DNA of 42,102 nucleotides from an uncultured Dorea sp. (GCA_949916155.1 CATLEM010000007.1:1-42102); one strand, 5' to 3'. Positions 8,114 to 16,419 are shown, numbered from the stretch's first letter. Numbers and translations are program-made. Notes: generated from the letters alone by a model not told the origin.

Positions 8114-8814
8114 TCCGGTTCTTTCTTTTCTTCCAGTAATATCTCTGTCTGACTGTATGTACGTTTCTTCGACTCTTCATGATCCTTCAGGCACTGCAGG
8201 ATCGCCTCGTTCAATGTAAGCATCTTCTCATCCAGTGAGGACACCATCTCCGCACATTCCCGAAGGTCCCGGCTAATATATTCCGGGGCATTTCCTTCAA
8301 ATTTATAATATATCTTGTGTTCAAGGCTCGCCCAGAAATCCATGGCAATCGTGCGTATCTGTATCTCCACCTTCGTGTCCACCACACTGTCCGACAAAAA
8401 AATAGGAACAGATACCAGCATGTGATAACTCTTATATCCGCTGTGCTTCGGATTCCTGATATAATCCTTAATAGAAAGTACTTTCAGATCACTTTGGTTC
8501 CCAATCATCTCTGCCAACCGGTAAATATCCGACGAAAACGAGCAGATCACCCGGACGCCGGCAATATCGTTGACATATTTAACCATATTCTCAATGGATG
8601 TCTCATATCCATAACGCTTCAGCTTTTTGACGATACTTTCAGGAGATTTCACCCTTTTTTTTATATGTTCAATAGGATTATACTTATGAACATGCTGAAA
8701 TTCATCATTCAATATCTCGAGTTTTGTTCCAACTTCCTTCAACGCTGCATTATAGAGAAACATAATTGTCTTCCAACTGTCTACATCCTCATAGTTCTTA
8801 ATTGCGTTCTCCAA
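8101..8814 (-). CDS. relQ: Small alarmone synthetase, RelQ type (GTP pyrophosphokinase)
   Basis: This 237-residue protein has only the RelA/SpoT synthetase domain, with no HD hydrolase, TGS or ACT domains. Such small synthetases transfer pyrophosphate from ATP to GTP or GDP to make (p)ppGpp. Diagnostic segments are NPIEHIKKRVKSPESIVKKL, DIAGVRVICSFSSDIYRL, the G-loop-type SGYKSYHMLVSVP, and VEIQIRTIAMDFWASLEHK. The overall layout matches Bacillus RelQ (YjbM) more than RelP. The start is a TTG (minus strand) behind AGAGGAGAGATAAAT; no in-frame ATG lies near enough to replace it. An extended -10 promoter lies just upstream. The C-terminal tail (residues ~205-237) is charged and variable, as in relatives. 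sfsA-mutY follows on the same strand. Confidence 0.95.
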   Translation of the reverse strand: MENAIKNYEDVDSWKTIMFLYNAALKEVGTKLEILNDEFQHVHKYNPIEHIKKRVKSPESIVKKLKRYGYETSIENMVKYVNDIAGVRVICSFSSDIYRLAEMIGNQSDLKVLSIKDYIRNPKHSGYKSYHMLVSVPIFLSDSVVDTKVEIQIRTIAMDFWASLEHKIYYKFEGNAPEYISRDLRECAEMVSSLDEKMLTLNEAILQCLKDHEESKKRTYSQTEILLEEKKEPESLS

Positions 8815-8860
8815 ATTTATCTCTCCTCTCTACACGAAGAGCCTTTCCGTACATATATAT

Positions 8861-8890
8861 ATTATAACATAGAAAGAGGAGTTATGTCTT
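8861..8890 (-). promoter_or_regulatory. relQ promoter
   Basis: Read on the minus strand: AAGACA (8890-8885), an 18-base spacer, and TGT-TATAAT (-10 at 8866-8861) with the extended TGn. It is about 45 bases upstream of the relQ TTG start. The gap to the PTS gene (8815-8932) holds nothing else recognised. Confidence 0.55.
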
Positions 8891-8932
8891 CTTTTTAACA
8901 CTTATTTAAGAAGTTATTTACGAAGTTTTTCC

Positions 8933-9997
8933 CTACATCTCGAGCTTCATATCGCCGAACCTGATCCAGCCTTTTTTACGCATAAATTCCGAAATAGCGA
9001 GAGTAACAGCAGCAGGCAGAATGATCTGAATGGCCAGTATCTTGATCAGCACAACTGTTGCCGGCTCCGTCTGTATCATCGTCTGCCAGGTCATGATCTG
9101 CCCTACCAGTCCTGCTGTGCCCATGCCTGATCCTGTGGCATTGCTTGTCATATGAAGCACCATAGTCCCTACAGGGCCAAGGATAGCGCTTGACAATATA
9201 GCCGGGATCCAGATCACAGGCTTGCGCACGATATTGGGCACCTGAAGCATAGATGTCCCAATCCCCTGTGCGAGAAGCCCTCCGACTTTGTTCTCCCTAT
9301 AGCTCGCCACCGCAAATCCAACCATGTTGCAGCAGCATCCTACAGTAGCCGCTCCTGCCGCCAATCCGGAAAGATTCAGTATGATCCCGAGTGCCGCCGA
9401 GCTGATCGGCAGGGTAAGGATCATCCCCATAAGTACAGACACGATGATTCCCATCACAAACGGCTGCTGCTCTGTCCCCCAGTTGATAATGGCCCCGAGC
9501 CACGCCATGAACCCTGATATGGGCGGCCCCAGTATAAGCCCTACCGCGGAACCTGTCCCAATCGCGACAAGCGGTGTCACCAGTATGTCTACCTTTGTCT
9601 TCCCCGACACAATATGTCCAAAAAATATTCCCACATACGCAGCAATAAATGCTCCCAGCGGCTCTCCTGGTCCGGCATACACCATAGCTCCGTCCACCAG
9701 TACCGCCCCTGCAAGGAGCTTGCTGGCAAAAGCGCCCGCCATACCCGCCGTCGCCGCAGACACAACTACCAATGGACTTTCCTTAAACCGGTAAGCTACT
9801 GCTGCACCTATCCCCGCACCGGTGAGGGATGCCGCAACCTTTCCGATCACAAAGATCATATCTCCTGCCGGTCCGCCAAGAAGTGTTCCTGCCTGCTGGA
9901 TGATCGTGCCGATGATCAGCGTTGCAAACAGTCCCTGCGCCATAGCGCTCAGCCCTTCAATAAATATCCTGTCCAATATCTTTTTTAATCTTTCCAT
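8933..9997 (-). CDS. PTS_EIIC_2-type membrane protein (PTS transporter subunit IIC-like)
   Basis: This 354-residue, very hydrophobic, glycine- and alanine-rich protein has about 9-10 predicted membrane segments. It resembles the PTS_EIIC_2 family, often annotated as PTS sugar transporter subunit IIC or putative toxin regulator (for example the start LKKILDRIFIEGLSAMAQGL and the block ILNLSGLAAGAATVGCCCNM). No IIA or IIB gene and no HPr phosphorylation motif is near, so it is an orphan whose substrate cannot be named. ATG follows AAAAGGAGTCAATA. A clean extended -10 promoter precedes it, with two direct repeats in the leader. relQ lies downstream on the same strand but has its own promoter. 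Confidence 0.82.
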   Translation of the reverse strand: MERLKKILDRIFIEGLSAMAQGLFATLIIGTIIQQAGTLLGGPAGDMIFVIGKVAASLTGAGIGAAVAYRFKESPLVVVSAATAGMAGAFASKLLAGAVLVDGAMVYAGPGEPLGAFIAAYVGIFFGHIVSGKTKVDILVTPLVAIGTGSAVGLILGPPISGFMAWLGAIINWGTEQQPFVMGIIVSVLMGMILTLPISSAALGIILNLSGLAAGAATVGCCCNMVGFAVASYRENKVGGLLAQGIGTSMLQVPNIVRKPVIWIPAILSSAILGPVGTMVLHMTSNATGSGMGTAGLVGQIMTWQTMIQTEPATVVLIKILAIQIILPAAVTLAISEFMRKKGWIRFGDMKLEM

Positions 9998-10047
9998 TAT
10001 TGACTCCTTTTGCCTAATGTTTTGTCAAGTGTCTTGTCATCTGTTGC

Positions 10048-10076
10048 ATTGTAACATATCCACGCTTCTTTATCAA
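10048..10076 (-). promoter_or_regulatory. PTS-IIC-like gene promoter
   Basis: Minus strand: TTGATA (10076-10071), a 17-base spacer, and TACAAT (10053-10048) preceded by TGT, an extended -10 promoter. The leader beyond it (about 10019-10042) carries TGACAAGACACT and TGACAAAACATT, two tandem near-copies that could bind a regulator. Confidence 0.6.
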
Positions 10077-10147
10077 GCTGTGAAATCCCATTGGTGTAAA
10101 ACAAATCTCCGCTGGCAAAACATTCTGTCTGAGCACATGAAAAGCAG

Positions 10148-10211
10148 TTGATAAGTTTCTCCTGCTGTTGATATAATAAGGCTTTACATCTAAAACGCCA
10201 ATTGATATAAT
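10148..10211 (+). promoter_or_regulatory. Two stacked promoters for the 87-aa hypothetical gene
   Basis: Promoter 1 is TTGATA (10148-10153), an 18-base spacer and TATAAT (10172-10177). Promoter 2 is TTTACA (10183-10188), a 17-base spacer and TATAAT (10206-10211). Both -10 boxes lie in the same ten bases, TTGATATAAT, giving an extended TGn element. The divergent PTS promoter is about 70 bases away. Confidence 0.6.
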
Positions 10212-10278
10212 TTTTGAGTGGACCTGGAAATCCAACAGACAATTAACACAATTGATGATAAATATGCGAGGTGCTGCT

Positions 10279-10542
10279 ATGTTCCGTTTATGGGGTAAAG
10301 AATTTAAAGACAACCGTATGCTGAGAGATACCGTCATCTGCGATGACTCAGATGATACAAGAACACATAAGATATTTAATGCTTTAGAAGCTATCTGCTA
10401 TGAATTCGATTTAAGCAAACCCATCTGGCTGGATGCCACTGTCGAAGAATTCAAACGTCACAGTAAAACCAGATTCTATCAGGACAACTTTATGGATTCT
10501 ATTGATTTTGATTATCTGGAAATACATGGGATCGAAGAATAA
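10279..10542 (+). CDS. Small hypothetical protein
   Basis: This is an 87-residue, acidic, soluble protein that I do not recognise. It has no signal peptide, membrane segment or metal motif. The ORF track starts at a TTG at 10252, but the ATG at 10279 has a well-placed ribosome site (GAGGTGCTGCT) and gives MFRLWGKEFKDNRML. The sequence has patterned hydrophobics (FNALEAICYEFDLSKPIW, then VEEFKRHSKTRFYQDNF), which suggests a compact helical fold. It is driven by two tandem promoters and followed by a terminator, so it is a stand-alone expressed unit. The layout resembles conserved small proteins seen in Lachnospiraceae genomes, but function is unknown. Confidence 0.75.
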   Translation: MFRLWGKEFKDNRMLRDTVICDDSDDTRTHKIFNALEAICYEFDLSKPIWLDATVEEFKRHSKTRFYQDNFMDSIDFDYLEIHGIEE

Positions 10543-10592
10543 TGCCGGCGGCTGAACTTTGGCTGTGACACCGGCTTAATATTTGCACAAGC

Positions 10593-10630
10593 AAGGTGCC
10601 CCGGATTCTCCGGGACACCTTTGATTTATT
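10593..10630. terminator. Terminator between convergent genes
   Basis: AGGTGCCCCGG and CCGGGACACCT pair around a 5-base loop. The single mismatch is C-A on the plus strand and G-U on the minus strand. T-rich sequence (TTGATTTATT) follows on the plus strand. It can end the small hypothetical gene and may also serve the ABC permease gene. The rest of 10543-10662 shows only a weak GCCGG/CCGGC repeat. Confidence 0.65.
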
Positions 10631-10662
10631 CCACCTATTCCAAACTATTCATTTGTATCGGT

Positions 10663-12078
10663 TTATCCGTTGCGTATAGCCTCTAACGGGCTTAACTTCA
10701 TGGCACGTTTGGCCGGGAAATATCCGGCGACAATACCGACAAGCATCGCAAATCCTATGGAAGCCAGCATCAGCCATACCGGAATATAGGAGATATTCGC
10801 ACCGCCGGTCTGTATCATCTCCGAATTGGCGGTGAGGGCATTGATCGCCATCGACATGATAAAACTCAGTATATTGCCGATGATTCCTCCAAATATCCCG
10901 ATAAATGCAGCCTCCATGAGAAACATCCCTCTGATATTGCCGAGACTGCAGCCCAGCACTTTCATCACGCCGATCTCTTTTGTCCGCTCGTAGATGGACA
11001 TCATCATCGTATTGGCGATTCCTATAGCGGCTACGAAAAGCGACACTGCACCGATTCCTCCAAGAACTGCCTGGATAATCCCCATCTGACGGTTCACACT
11101 GTCCATCATCTCAGCATTCGTCTCTGCATTATAGCCCATCTCTTTAATCTTATTGGCTACCGCCGACACATTGTCTTTATCATCAACTTTAAGCTGCGCA
11201 TAAGAATAACAGAATTCTTTCATCGGCTTCCCATTCTTGGTCTGAGGCTGCCCCGGGATCACCCTTCCGCTGAATTCCTTCTTCAGAACCTGTTTTAACG
11301 TATCCAGGTCGCAGAAAATATAATAGCTGTTCGCATTATAATCATCAACTCCGCCGGCCACAAGCCCGCATCCGCGGACTACATGCTTTTTTACAGGCCT
11401 TCTGCTTTCCCCGCCTCCGCCTTCGCCGTCATCTTCTGCGGTTATCTCCATCGGCGACTGTTCCTGACTTGAGAAATAATTTTCCTGATCCAGTATTAAG
11501 AACAACGAATCCTTTGCCAGATCGATATTCGGAAGCTCTCCTGTATCCCAATATGAATTCCCTGTCCCCTTCTCCTGAAAATTAACAAGCGTCATATTGC
11601 CGTATACCAGTTCAAGCTGTCCACTGTTCTTTCTCGGAAGTGTACCCTGCGACAATTCGATGTTTCTTGCTTCCAGCGCTTCCGGAGTCATCGCCATAAG
11701 CTGCATATAGCCTTCATACGCTCCTTTGATAAGCATAACAGACATTGTATAAACCGGCTCCACACTTGTCACATGTTCAAGCTCCGTCAGTTTGGCAAGA
11801 CACGCGTCGTCAACATACTCCTCTGTCTCTTCTTCTGATTCATCCATGGCGCTGTACATCATCTCACCTTCGCCGTTAGCGCCATATACATTAATCGTCG
11901 TCAGGCCTCCATACTGCTCTATCTCCTGATACATCGCCTGCTGAAGCCCGAGTCCCAGCGAGATCATCACCACGATTGACGCGGTACCGATCACAACTCC
12001 GAGAACGGTGAGAAATGTACGCAGCTTTCTTCTGCGCAGATTACCACTGCTCATCCTCAGCAGATCCATCCAGTTCAT
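10663..12078 (-). CDS. MacB/FtsX-type ABC transporter permease
   Basis: This 471-residue protein has the four-helix topology of the MacB/LolE class. The first membrane segment is near residues 20-45 (KLRTFLTVLGVVIGTASIVVM). A large extracytoplasmic domain follows (~50-325). Three more segments are near 335-360, 385-410 and 440-465, with the FtsX signature NTMMMSIYERTKEIGVMKVLG. The C-terminus PAKRAMKLSPLEAIR is typical. The extracellular domain contains an acidic stretch and a run of glycine and glutamate. Start 12078 has a strong site (GAAGAGGAGGATTTTCTGA, then ATG) and overlaps the end of the upstream gene by 38 bases, so translation is coupled. With the upstream ATPase it should form a mechanotransmission-type system for export or envelope remodelling; substrate unknown. 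Confidence 0.93.
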   Translation of the reverse strand: MNWMDLLRMSSGNLRRRKLRTFLTVLGVVIGTASIVVMISLGLGLQQAMYQEIEQYGGLTTINVYGANGEGEMMYSAMDESEEETEEYVDDACLAKLTELEHVTSVEPVYTMSVMLIKGAYEGYMQLMAMTPEALEARNIELSQGTLPRKNSGQLELVYGNMTLVNFQEKGTGNSYWDTGELPNIDLAKDSLFLILDQENYFSSQEQSPMEITAEDDGEGGGGESRRPVKKHVVRGCGLVAGGVDDYNANSYYIFCDLDTLKQVLKKEFSGRVIPGQPQTKNGKPMKEFCYSYAQLKVDDKDNVSAVANKIKEMGYNAETNAEMMDSVNRQMGIIQAVLGGIGAVSLFVAAIGIANTMMMSIYERTKEIGVMKVLGCSLGNIRGMFLMEAAFIGIFGGIIGNILSFIMSMAINALTANSEMIQTGGANISYIPVWLMLASIGFAMLVGIVAGYFPAKRAMKLSPLEAIRNG

Positions 12079-13633
12079 TCAGAAAATCCTCCTCTTCGCT
12101 TTTTTGCATTTTTTTCTTACGTCTCTTGATAATGATCACTGCCGCTGCCGCCATAGCTATCACCCCGATAACAATAACTACCGGTACGACCGGAAAACCT
12201 TTAGACTGCTCTTCCTCCATCGGAAGACCTTCCTCCATACCCCCATCGGCCATATCTGTAACGTCAATCATCAGTTCTTTCTGCTCTGTCGTCGCTTCAC
12301 CTTCCTCATTCTCGTAACTCATTGTCATCGTTATCGGTTCCGGCCCTTCGGTCATCTGCGCTCCCTTGATCATCGCGTCTATAGACGCCGTAGCGCCCGA
12401 TTCCACATTTCCGATAAATACTTCTTCCTTCTCGATACAATCGCCTTCAAAGATCGCCCTTACATTATAAAGCTTAACTCTTCCGAGATTGTAAAGGCTG
12501 CACATAACATTCGCCTCATCGCCTACTGCTACGCTCTCCGGATTAATCTCAAAATCACTGAACTCAAATCTCGCATCCTGCTTGACCGGAATGGAAAGGC
12601 TCGATGCCGCCTCTACAGCATTTCCGCTGGAATCTTCGTATTTCATGCTCAGTTCCACACTGTAAGGCTTCTGCAGCAGGTCTGATTTTGCATTTAATTT
12701 CATAGAAATATCCGCTGTTCCGTTCGCTTTCATTCCGTCGAGATAAACTGTACTGCTTCCCGACGACGGAAGGAATGACGGCGCTGTCGTCTGCTCATCC
12801 GAACCCTCTTCCGGCGCATTAAGATCAAACAGCATGTTCTTAACTTTTGTTTTCTTAGAAGTATTCTTCAAATGAACGGTAAGGGTAAAATCACTTCCTG
12901 CCTTTACCTTTTTAGGACTCGTATCAAACCCTGTAACAATAACTCTCTGTACGGAGCCTTCTCCTCCTTCTCCATCGCCGCCACCGCCGTAGGATGCATC
13001 GCCGTTGCTGAAACCGCCGCCGTCATCATCTGAAGGCTCTTCGTCTTCTCCCTTTTTATCGTCACCCTTTTTATCCCCTTCATCTTTGGGAGTCTTATCT
13101 GTGATGTTCACCTCTAATGGTTTCTTCGCCTCCTCTGGTTTTGCGGTTGTCTTTACCCAGAAACCTTTGTCAACCACCGTATTTTCTTTATCACCTTCAT
13201 ACTTATAAGTACATCGAAAATATACTTTATGATTTCCGCTTCCTATATCATCGCGCTCTGTAAATTCAAACGCGATCTTGTCGTTTGTCTTCCCGGCTTC
13301 AATCTTGTCAATCTCATATTTATCATCCTGATTATCTTTCCGGAACGGCCATTTATCAAGATTCTCCTCGTCAATATATGGTTCAATGACAATACTTTTG
13401 ATTTCCTTATCTTTATCGTTATTTTTTATGTACATCCTGATTACATTGGACTTCTGATATTCAAAAGACGGGACTTTATTATCAACTGTCTTCCATTCTA
13501 TATTTTCTTTTGACTGCTCCGTTATCTCCTTTTTATCCTCTGCCTTCACCGGCGCCCCGATTCCTGCCCCGGCGATCAACACTGCCGCAAGTACGCCGGC
13601 TGTTCCTCTCATCAATTCCTTCCATCTGCTCAT
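12041..13633 (-). CDS. Exported CARDB/S-layer-like protein with C-terminal membrane anchor, ABC system partner
   Basis: This 530-residue protein has a signal peptide (hydrophobic GVLAAVLIAGAGIGAP, cleavage near VKAED). Beta-rich Ig-like domains fill the extracellular part: one at ~40-170, a highly acidic and glycine-rich linker (~175-228), and two CARDB/COG1361-like domains (~230-350 and ~352-465, for example FTLTVHLKNTSKKTKVKNM and ANVMCSLYNLGRVKLYNV). A C-terminal membrane helix follows (VVPVVIVIGVIAMAAAAVII) with a basic stop-transfer RRKKK and an acidic tail. It overlaps the ATPase stop by 4 bases (ATGA) and the permease start by 38 bases, so all three are translationally coupled. Its place suggests an extracellular adaptor or substrate-binding role, comparable in position to a MacA-like partner but not homologous to it. 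Confidence 0.88.
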   Translation of the reverse strand: MSRWKELMRGTAGVLAAVLIAGAGIGAPVKAEDKKEITEQSKENIEWKTVDNKVPSFEYQKSNVIRMYIKNNDKDKEIKSIVIEPYIDEENLDKWPFRKDNQDDKYEIDKIEAGKTNDKIAFEFTERDDIGSGNHKVYFRCTYKYEGDKENTVVDKGFWVKTTAKPEEAKKPLEVNITDKTPKDEGDKKGDDKKGEDEEPSDDDGGGFSNGDASYGGGGDGEGGEGSVQRVIVTGFDTSPKKVKAGSDFTLTVHLKNTSKKTKVKNMLFDLNAPEEGSDEQTTAPSFLPSSGSSTVYLDGMKANGTADISMKLNAKSDLLQKPYSVELSMKYEDSSGNAVEAASSLSIPVKQDARFEFSDFEINPESVAVGDEANVMCSLYNLGRVKLYNVRAIFEGDCIEKEEVFIGNVESGATASIDAMIKGAQMTEGPEPITMTMSYENEEGEATTEQKELMIDVTDMADGGMEEGLPMEEEQSKGFPVVPVVIVIGVIAMAAAAVIIIKRRKKKMQKSEEEDFLNELDGSAEDEQW

Positions 13634-14343
13634 TGTTCGTCTTCCTCCCTCGTTCTGCTGTGTTCTTCTATTTTTATTATTTTTCCGTCGCTGATATGAA
13701 ATACTCTGTCCGCATAAGTCGCCAGGTGATTGTCATGGGTAACCATGACCAGTGTCTTTTTCTGCTCTCTGACGACCTTCTGCATCAGCTTCATCACATC
13801 CTCCGATGTATGCGAATCCAGATTCCCTGTCGGCTCATCTGCAAATATGATCTTCGGATTCACCACCAGAGCCCTGGCGACTCCTACTCTCTGCTGCTGA
13901 CCACCCGACATCTGATTCGGCATATGCTTCCTGTGCTTTGTAAGCCCCACAAGCTTAAGCATCTGATTCGCTTTCTTCGTGCGGAGCTTCCGATCCTCTC
14001 CCCGAAAGCTTAAGGGGAGCGCCACATTCTCCACCGCATTCATCGTTCCCATAAGATGGAACGACTGGAAGATAAACCCGACATTATTTCTCCGGAATGC
14101 GACCAACTCATCCTCTTTCAGATTCTCGATATGCTGACCGCCGATAACTATGGAACCCTTGGTAGGTTTTTCGAGCCCGGCAAGCATATTCAGAAGTGTG
14201 GATTTGCCGGAACCGGAGGTACCTACGATCGCGCAAAATTCCCCGTGATGGATATCAAAATCCACCCCGTCCAGCGCCCGGACTGTCTCGTCTCCGACTT
14301 TGTAAAGTTTATACAGGTTTCTGACCTGGATTACCTGCTCCAT
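13630..14343 (-). CDS. ABC transporter ATP-binding protein (MacB/LolD type)
   Basis: This 237-residue nucleotide-binding subunit has Walker A GTSGSGKSTLL, a Q-loop in FIFQSFHLMGTMNAVEN, signature MSGGQQQRVGVARAL, Walker B IIFADEPTGNLDS and the switch histidine in VMVTHD. The N-terminus VRNLYKLYKVGDETVRALDG is typical of the LolD/YknY/SalX class that pairs with FtsX-like permeases. It is the first gene of the three-gene operon. The start is the only sensible ATG, behind AAAGGATGATGTACATATT; the spacing is a little long. The upstream 154 bases are AT-rich and also hold the divergent promoter for the 79-aa gene. I did not find a convincing promoter for this operon. Confidence 0.96.
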   Translation of the reverse strand: MEQVIQVRNLYKLYKVGDETVRALDGVDFDIHHGEFCAIVGTSGSGKSTLLNMLAGLEKPTKGSIVIGGQHIENLKEDELVAFRRNNVGFIFQSFHLMGTMNAVENVALPLSFRGEDRKLRTKKANQMLKLVGLTKHRKHMPNQMSGGQQQRVGVARALVVNPKIIFADEPTGNLDSHTSEDVMKLMQKVVREQKKTLVMVTHDNHLATYADRVFHISDGKIIKIEEHSRTREEDEQ

Positions 14344-14436
14344 AATATGTACATCATCCTTTTATCCCATTTTTGTAACTATAATAACACAGAATATGAA
14401 ATACTTTCATTAGAAAAACGAAAAAATTTCTTAAGA

Positions 14437-14467
14437 TTGCCACTTACTTATCTTTATGTTAAGATAA
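14437..14467 (+). promoter_or_regulatory. Promoter with a palindrome across the -10 box
   Basis: TTGCCA (14437-14442), a 17-base spacer and TAAGAT (14460-14465) preceded by TGT form an extended -10 promoter. TTATCTT and AAGATAA (14448-14467) are inverted repeats with the -10 in the right arm, a plausible repressor site. It drives the 79-aa gene. Confidence 0.5.
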
Positions 14468-14497
14468 AAAGACCAAAAAAGAAAGGAAACACCTGTT

Positions 14498-14737
14498 ATG
14501 ATCGCTGCCCCGGGACTATCCGTTAATTTTTTAAAAAAAGAACCTTACACCGGTTCCCATGCCGGAATCCGCTACTATTTATGCAGCGGGGATGATAAGC
14601 TTAGAGCCTGTGTCTACCCCGAACCATGGTGTTTTGAAGCGACACCTGATGAAGATAAGACATGGAAAGAATTTGCTTTTTCGCCGGAAGGGCTTTCTGA
14701 AGCCATAGAGTGGATCAACAGTAATGCAGCAGGATAA
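14498..14737 (+). CDS. Small hypothetical protein
   Basis: This 79-residue protein is not one I can name. The ATG follows GAAAGGAAACACCTGTT. It begins MIAAPGLSVNFLKKEPYTG, then a compact alpha/beta-looking region (HAGIRYYLCSGDDKLRACVY) with two cysteines, and ends with a helix (SEAIEWINSNAA). It has no signal peptide or membrane segment. It has its own promoter and a terminator, so it is very likely expressed alone. It is divergent from the ABC operon. Its first residues and size recall small conserved Lachnospiraceae proteins, but I would not give a function. Confidence 0.7.
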   Translation: MIAAPGLSVNFLKKEPYTGSHAGIRYYLCSGDDKLRACVYPEPWCFEATPDEDKTWKEFAFSPEGLSEAIEWINSNAAG

Positions 14738-14775
14738 ACAAAGGGAAATCCCCCCTGCCGGATTGATCTCCCTTT
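14735..14775. terminator. Bidirectional terminator
   Basis: ACAAAGGGAAATC pairs with GATCTCCCTTTGT (one mismatch) with inner CCGG symmetry in the loop. On the minus strand the sequence after the stem is TTTATCC; on the plus strand TCTATCATTATCC. It sits between the convergent 79-aa gene and the phosphate cotransporter gene. Confidence 0.7.
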
Positions 14776-14784
14776 GTTCTATCA

Positions 14785-16419
14785 TTATCCTTTTAATACC
14801 TCTTCCGCAATATTTCTCGCATGGTCTGAGATACGCTCAAGACCTACAAGTGCATCAAGGAACACGATTCCAGCCTCCGTATTGCACTGGTTGTCCGCAA
14901 GGCGGGCGATATGCTTTGTCCGGAGCCTGATCTCCAGTTCATCGATCTTCGTCTCCTTTTCGATCACCTTAAGCGCCATCTCCTGACTGTTCTCCCTGAA
15001 TGCCTCCATGGCATAACGGTAGCTGTCTATAGTCTCTGACATGATCTCCTCCATATGGGTCTTCGCTATGTCAGAAAATGTTATCTTCTTCTCCAACATT
15101 GTCTCCGCGTACTCGGAGATATTTTCACAGTAATCGCTCACCCTCTCCATGTCCGACAGGATCTGCAGGAGGCGTGCCACCATCTCATGCTCTTTCTCGC
15201 TGATCTGCATAGTACTCAGCTTCACCGCGTACTCAGTAATACCGGCGCACAGCTTATCCACCGTATCCTCATCATCCTTCAGACGGTCGATGGCATCCTG
15301 ATCTCTGGTAAACAAAATATTACGCGCGATCTCCATCGTCTCCATGACCAGATCACCCATACGGAGCGCTTCATTTACTGTAGACTGCAGCGCAATACCC
15401 GGTGTCTCCAGCAAACGTTCGTCCAAAAGAACTTTTGCCTGATCCTGTTCGTCTTCTCTGACATTGCCGATCTTTTTTGCCAGCTTGATGATCAGGCCGG
15501 ATGCGGGGAACAAAAGGACCGTCGTACCCACGTTAAAGACAGTGTGTACCATACTGATCTGAGTCTGCGTAATAGCTCCCACTCCCGCCTGCGGGTTCAT
15601 GAACTCAAAGTACACGATGACCGCCGCACTGAATATCAATGTTCCGATAATATTAAACAGCAGGTGCATAAGAGCCGCCGTCTTGGCATTTTTCTTCGCG
15701 CCCAGACCTGAAAGGATCGCCGTCACACAAGTACCGATATTCTGTCCCATGATAATATATATCGCTGCGCTGAAAGGAACCAGCCCCGCCGCCGCAAGGC
15801 TTTGTAAGATACCCACCGATGCAGACGAACTCTGAATGATCGCTGTCACCACTGCCCCTGCAAGGATTCCGAGAAGCGGACTCTGCCCCAGCACCACGAA
15901 CATATTCACAAAACCTTCGTATTCCCTGAGCGGTTCAACCGCATCAGACATCGCAGTGATCCCGATAAACAAAAGCCCGAAACCGATGATAATGCTCGAG
16001 ATGTCCTTCGCGGAGCGTCTCTTACCTGTCAGCATCACGATGACACCGGCTATGACAGCAACCGGAGCAAGCTTTGAAGGGCTTAAAAACTCTGCCCACT
16101 CCACAGAAGACACCAGCCATCCAGTCACCGTCGTACCGATATTAGCGCCCATGATAACTCCCATAGCCTGCGAAAGATTCATAAGCCCTGCATTGACAAA
16201 TCCCACGACCATCACCGTTGTGGCGGACGAGCTCTGGATCACCGCCGTGATCGCGGCGCCCAGAAACACACCCATAAGCTTATTCCTTGTCAATATCTCA
16301 AGAAGCGATTTCATCCTGTTCCCCGCTGCATTTTCAAGCCCCTGCGCCATAATCTGCATACCATAGATAAACATACCGAGTCCCCCGGCAAATGGTATGA
16401 TAATATTCACGTATTCCAT
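14785..16419 (-). CDS. Na+/phosphate cotransporter family protein with PhoU-like domain
   Basis: This 544-residue protein belongs to the NptA/SLC34-like family. The membrane half (residues ~1-310) contains the paired glutamine-serine repeats AVIQSSSATTVMVVGFVNAG and AIIQSSSASVGILQSLAAAG, characteristic of sodium-phosphate symporters. Residues ~340-540 are a helical PhoU-like domain (ISEKEHEMVARLLQILSDME and the later ALVGLERISDHARNIAEE). The ORF track begins at 16479, but the ATG at 16419 has a strong site (GGGAGGAAAACA) and gives the normal N-terminus MEYVNIIIPFAGGLGMFIYG. It should take up inorganic phosphate with sodium, with the PhoU-like part perhaps modulating activity. The 184 bases to spoVAE are AT-rich with no promoter I trust; this gene probably is not part of the sporulation operon. 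Confidence 0.93.
   Translation of the reverse strand: MEYVNIIIPFAGGLGMFIYGMQIMAQGLENAAGNRMKSLLEILTRNKLMGVFLGAAITAVIQSSSATTVMVVGFVNAGLMNLSQAMGVIMGANIGTTVTGWLVSSVEWAEFLSPSKLAPVAVIAGVIVMLTGKRRSAKDISSIIIGFGLLFIGITAMSDAVEPLREYEGFVNMFVVLGQSPLLGILAGAVVTAIIQSSSASVGILQSLAAAGLVPFSAAIYIIMGQNIGTCVTAILSGLGAKKNAKTAALMHLLFNIIGTLIFSAAVIVYFEFMNPQAGVGAITQTQISMVHTVFNVGTTVLLFPASGLIIKLAKKIGNVREDEQDQAKVLLDERLLETPGIALQSTVNEALRMGDLVMETMEIARNILFTRDQDAIDRLKDDEDTVDKLCAGITEYAVKLSTMQISEKEHEMVARLLQILSDMERVSDYCENISEYAETMLEKKITFSDIAKTHMEEIMSETIDSYRYAMEAFRENSQEMALKVIEKETKIDELEIRLRTKHIARLADNQCNTEAGIVFLDALVGLERISDHARNIAEEVLKG

Noticed and set aside
12008-13513. Several plus-strand ORFs opposite the CARDB gene
   Set aside because: Antisense shadows caused by the skewed codon use of the acidic, glycine-rich coding strand.
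15055-16366. 218-, 78- and 176-aa plus-strand ORFs
   Set aside because: Shadows of the phosphate cotransporter gene; low-complexity composition and no ribosome sites.
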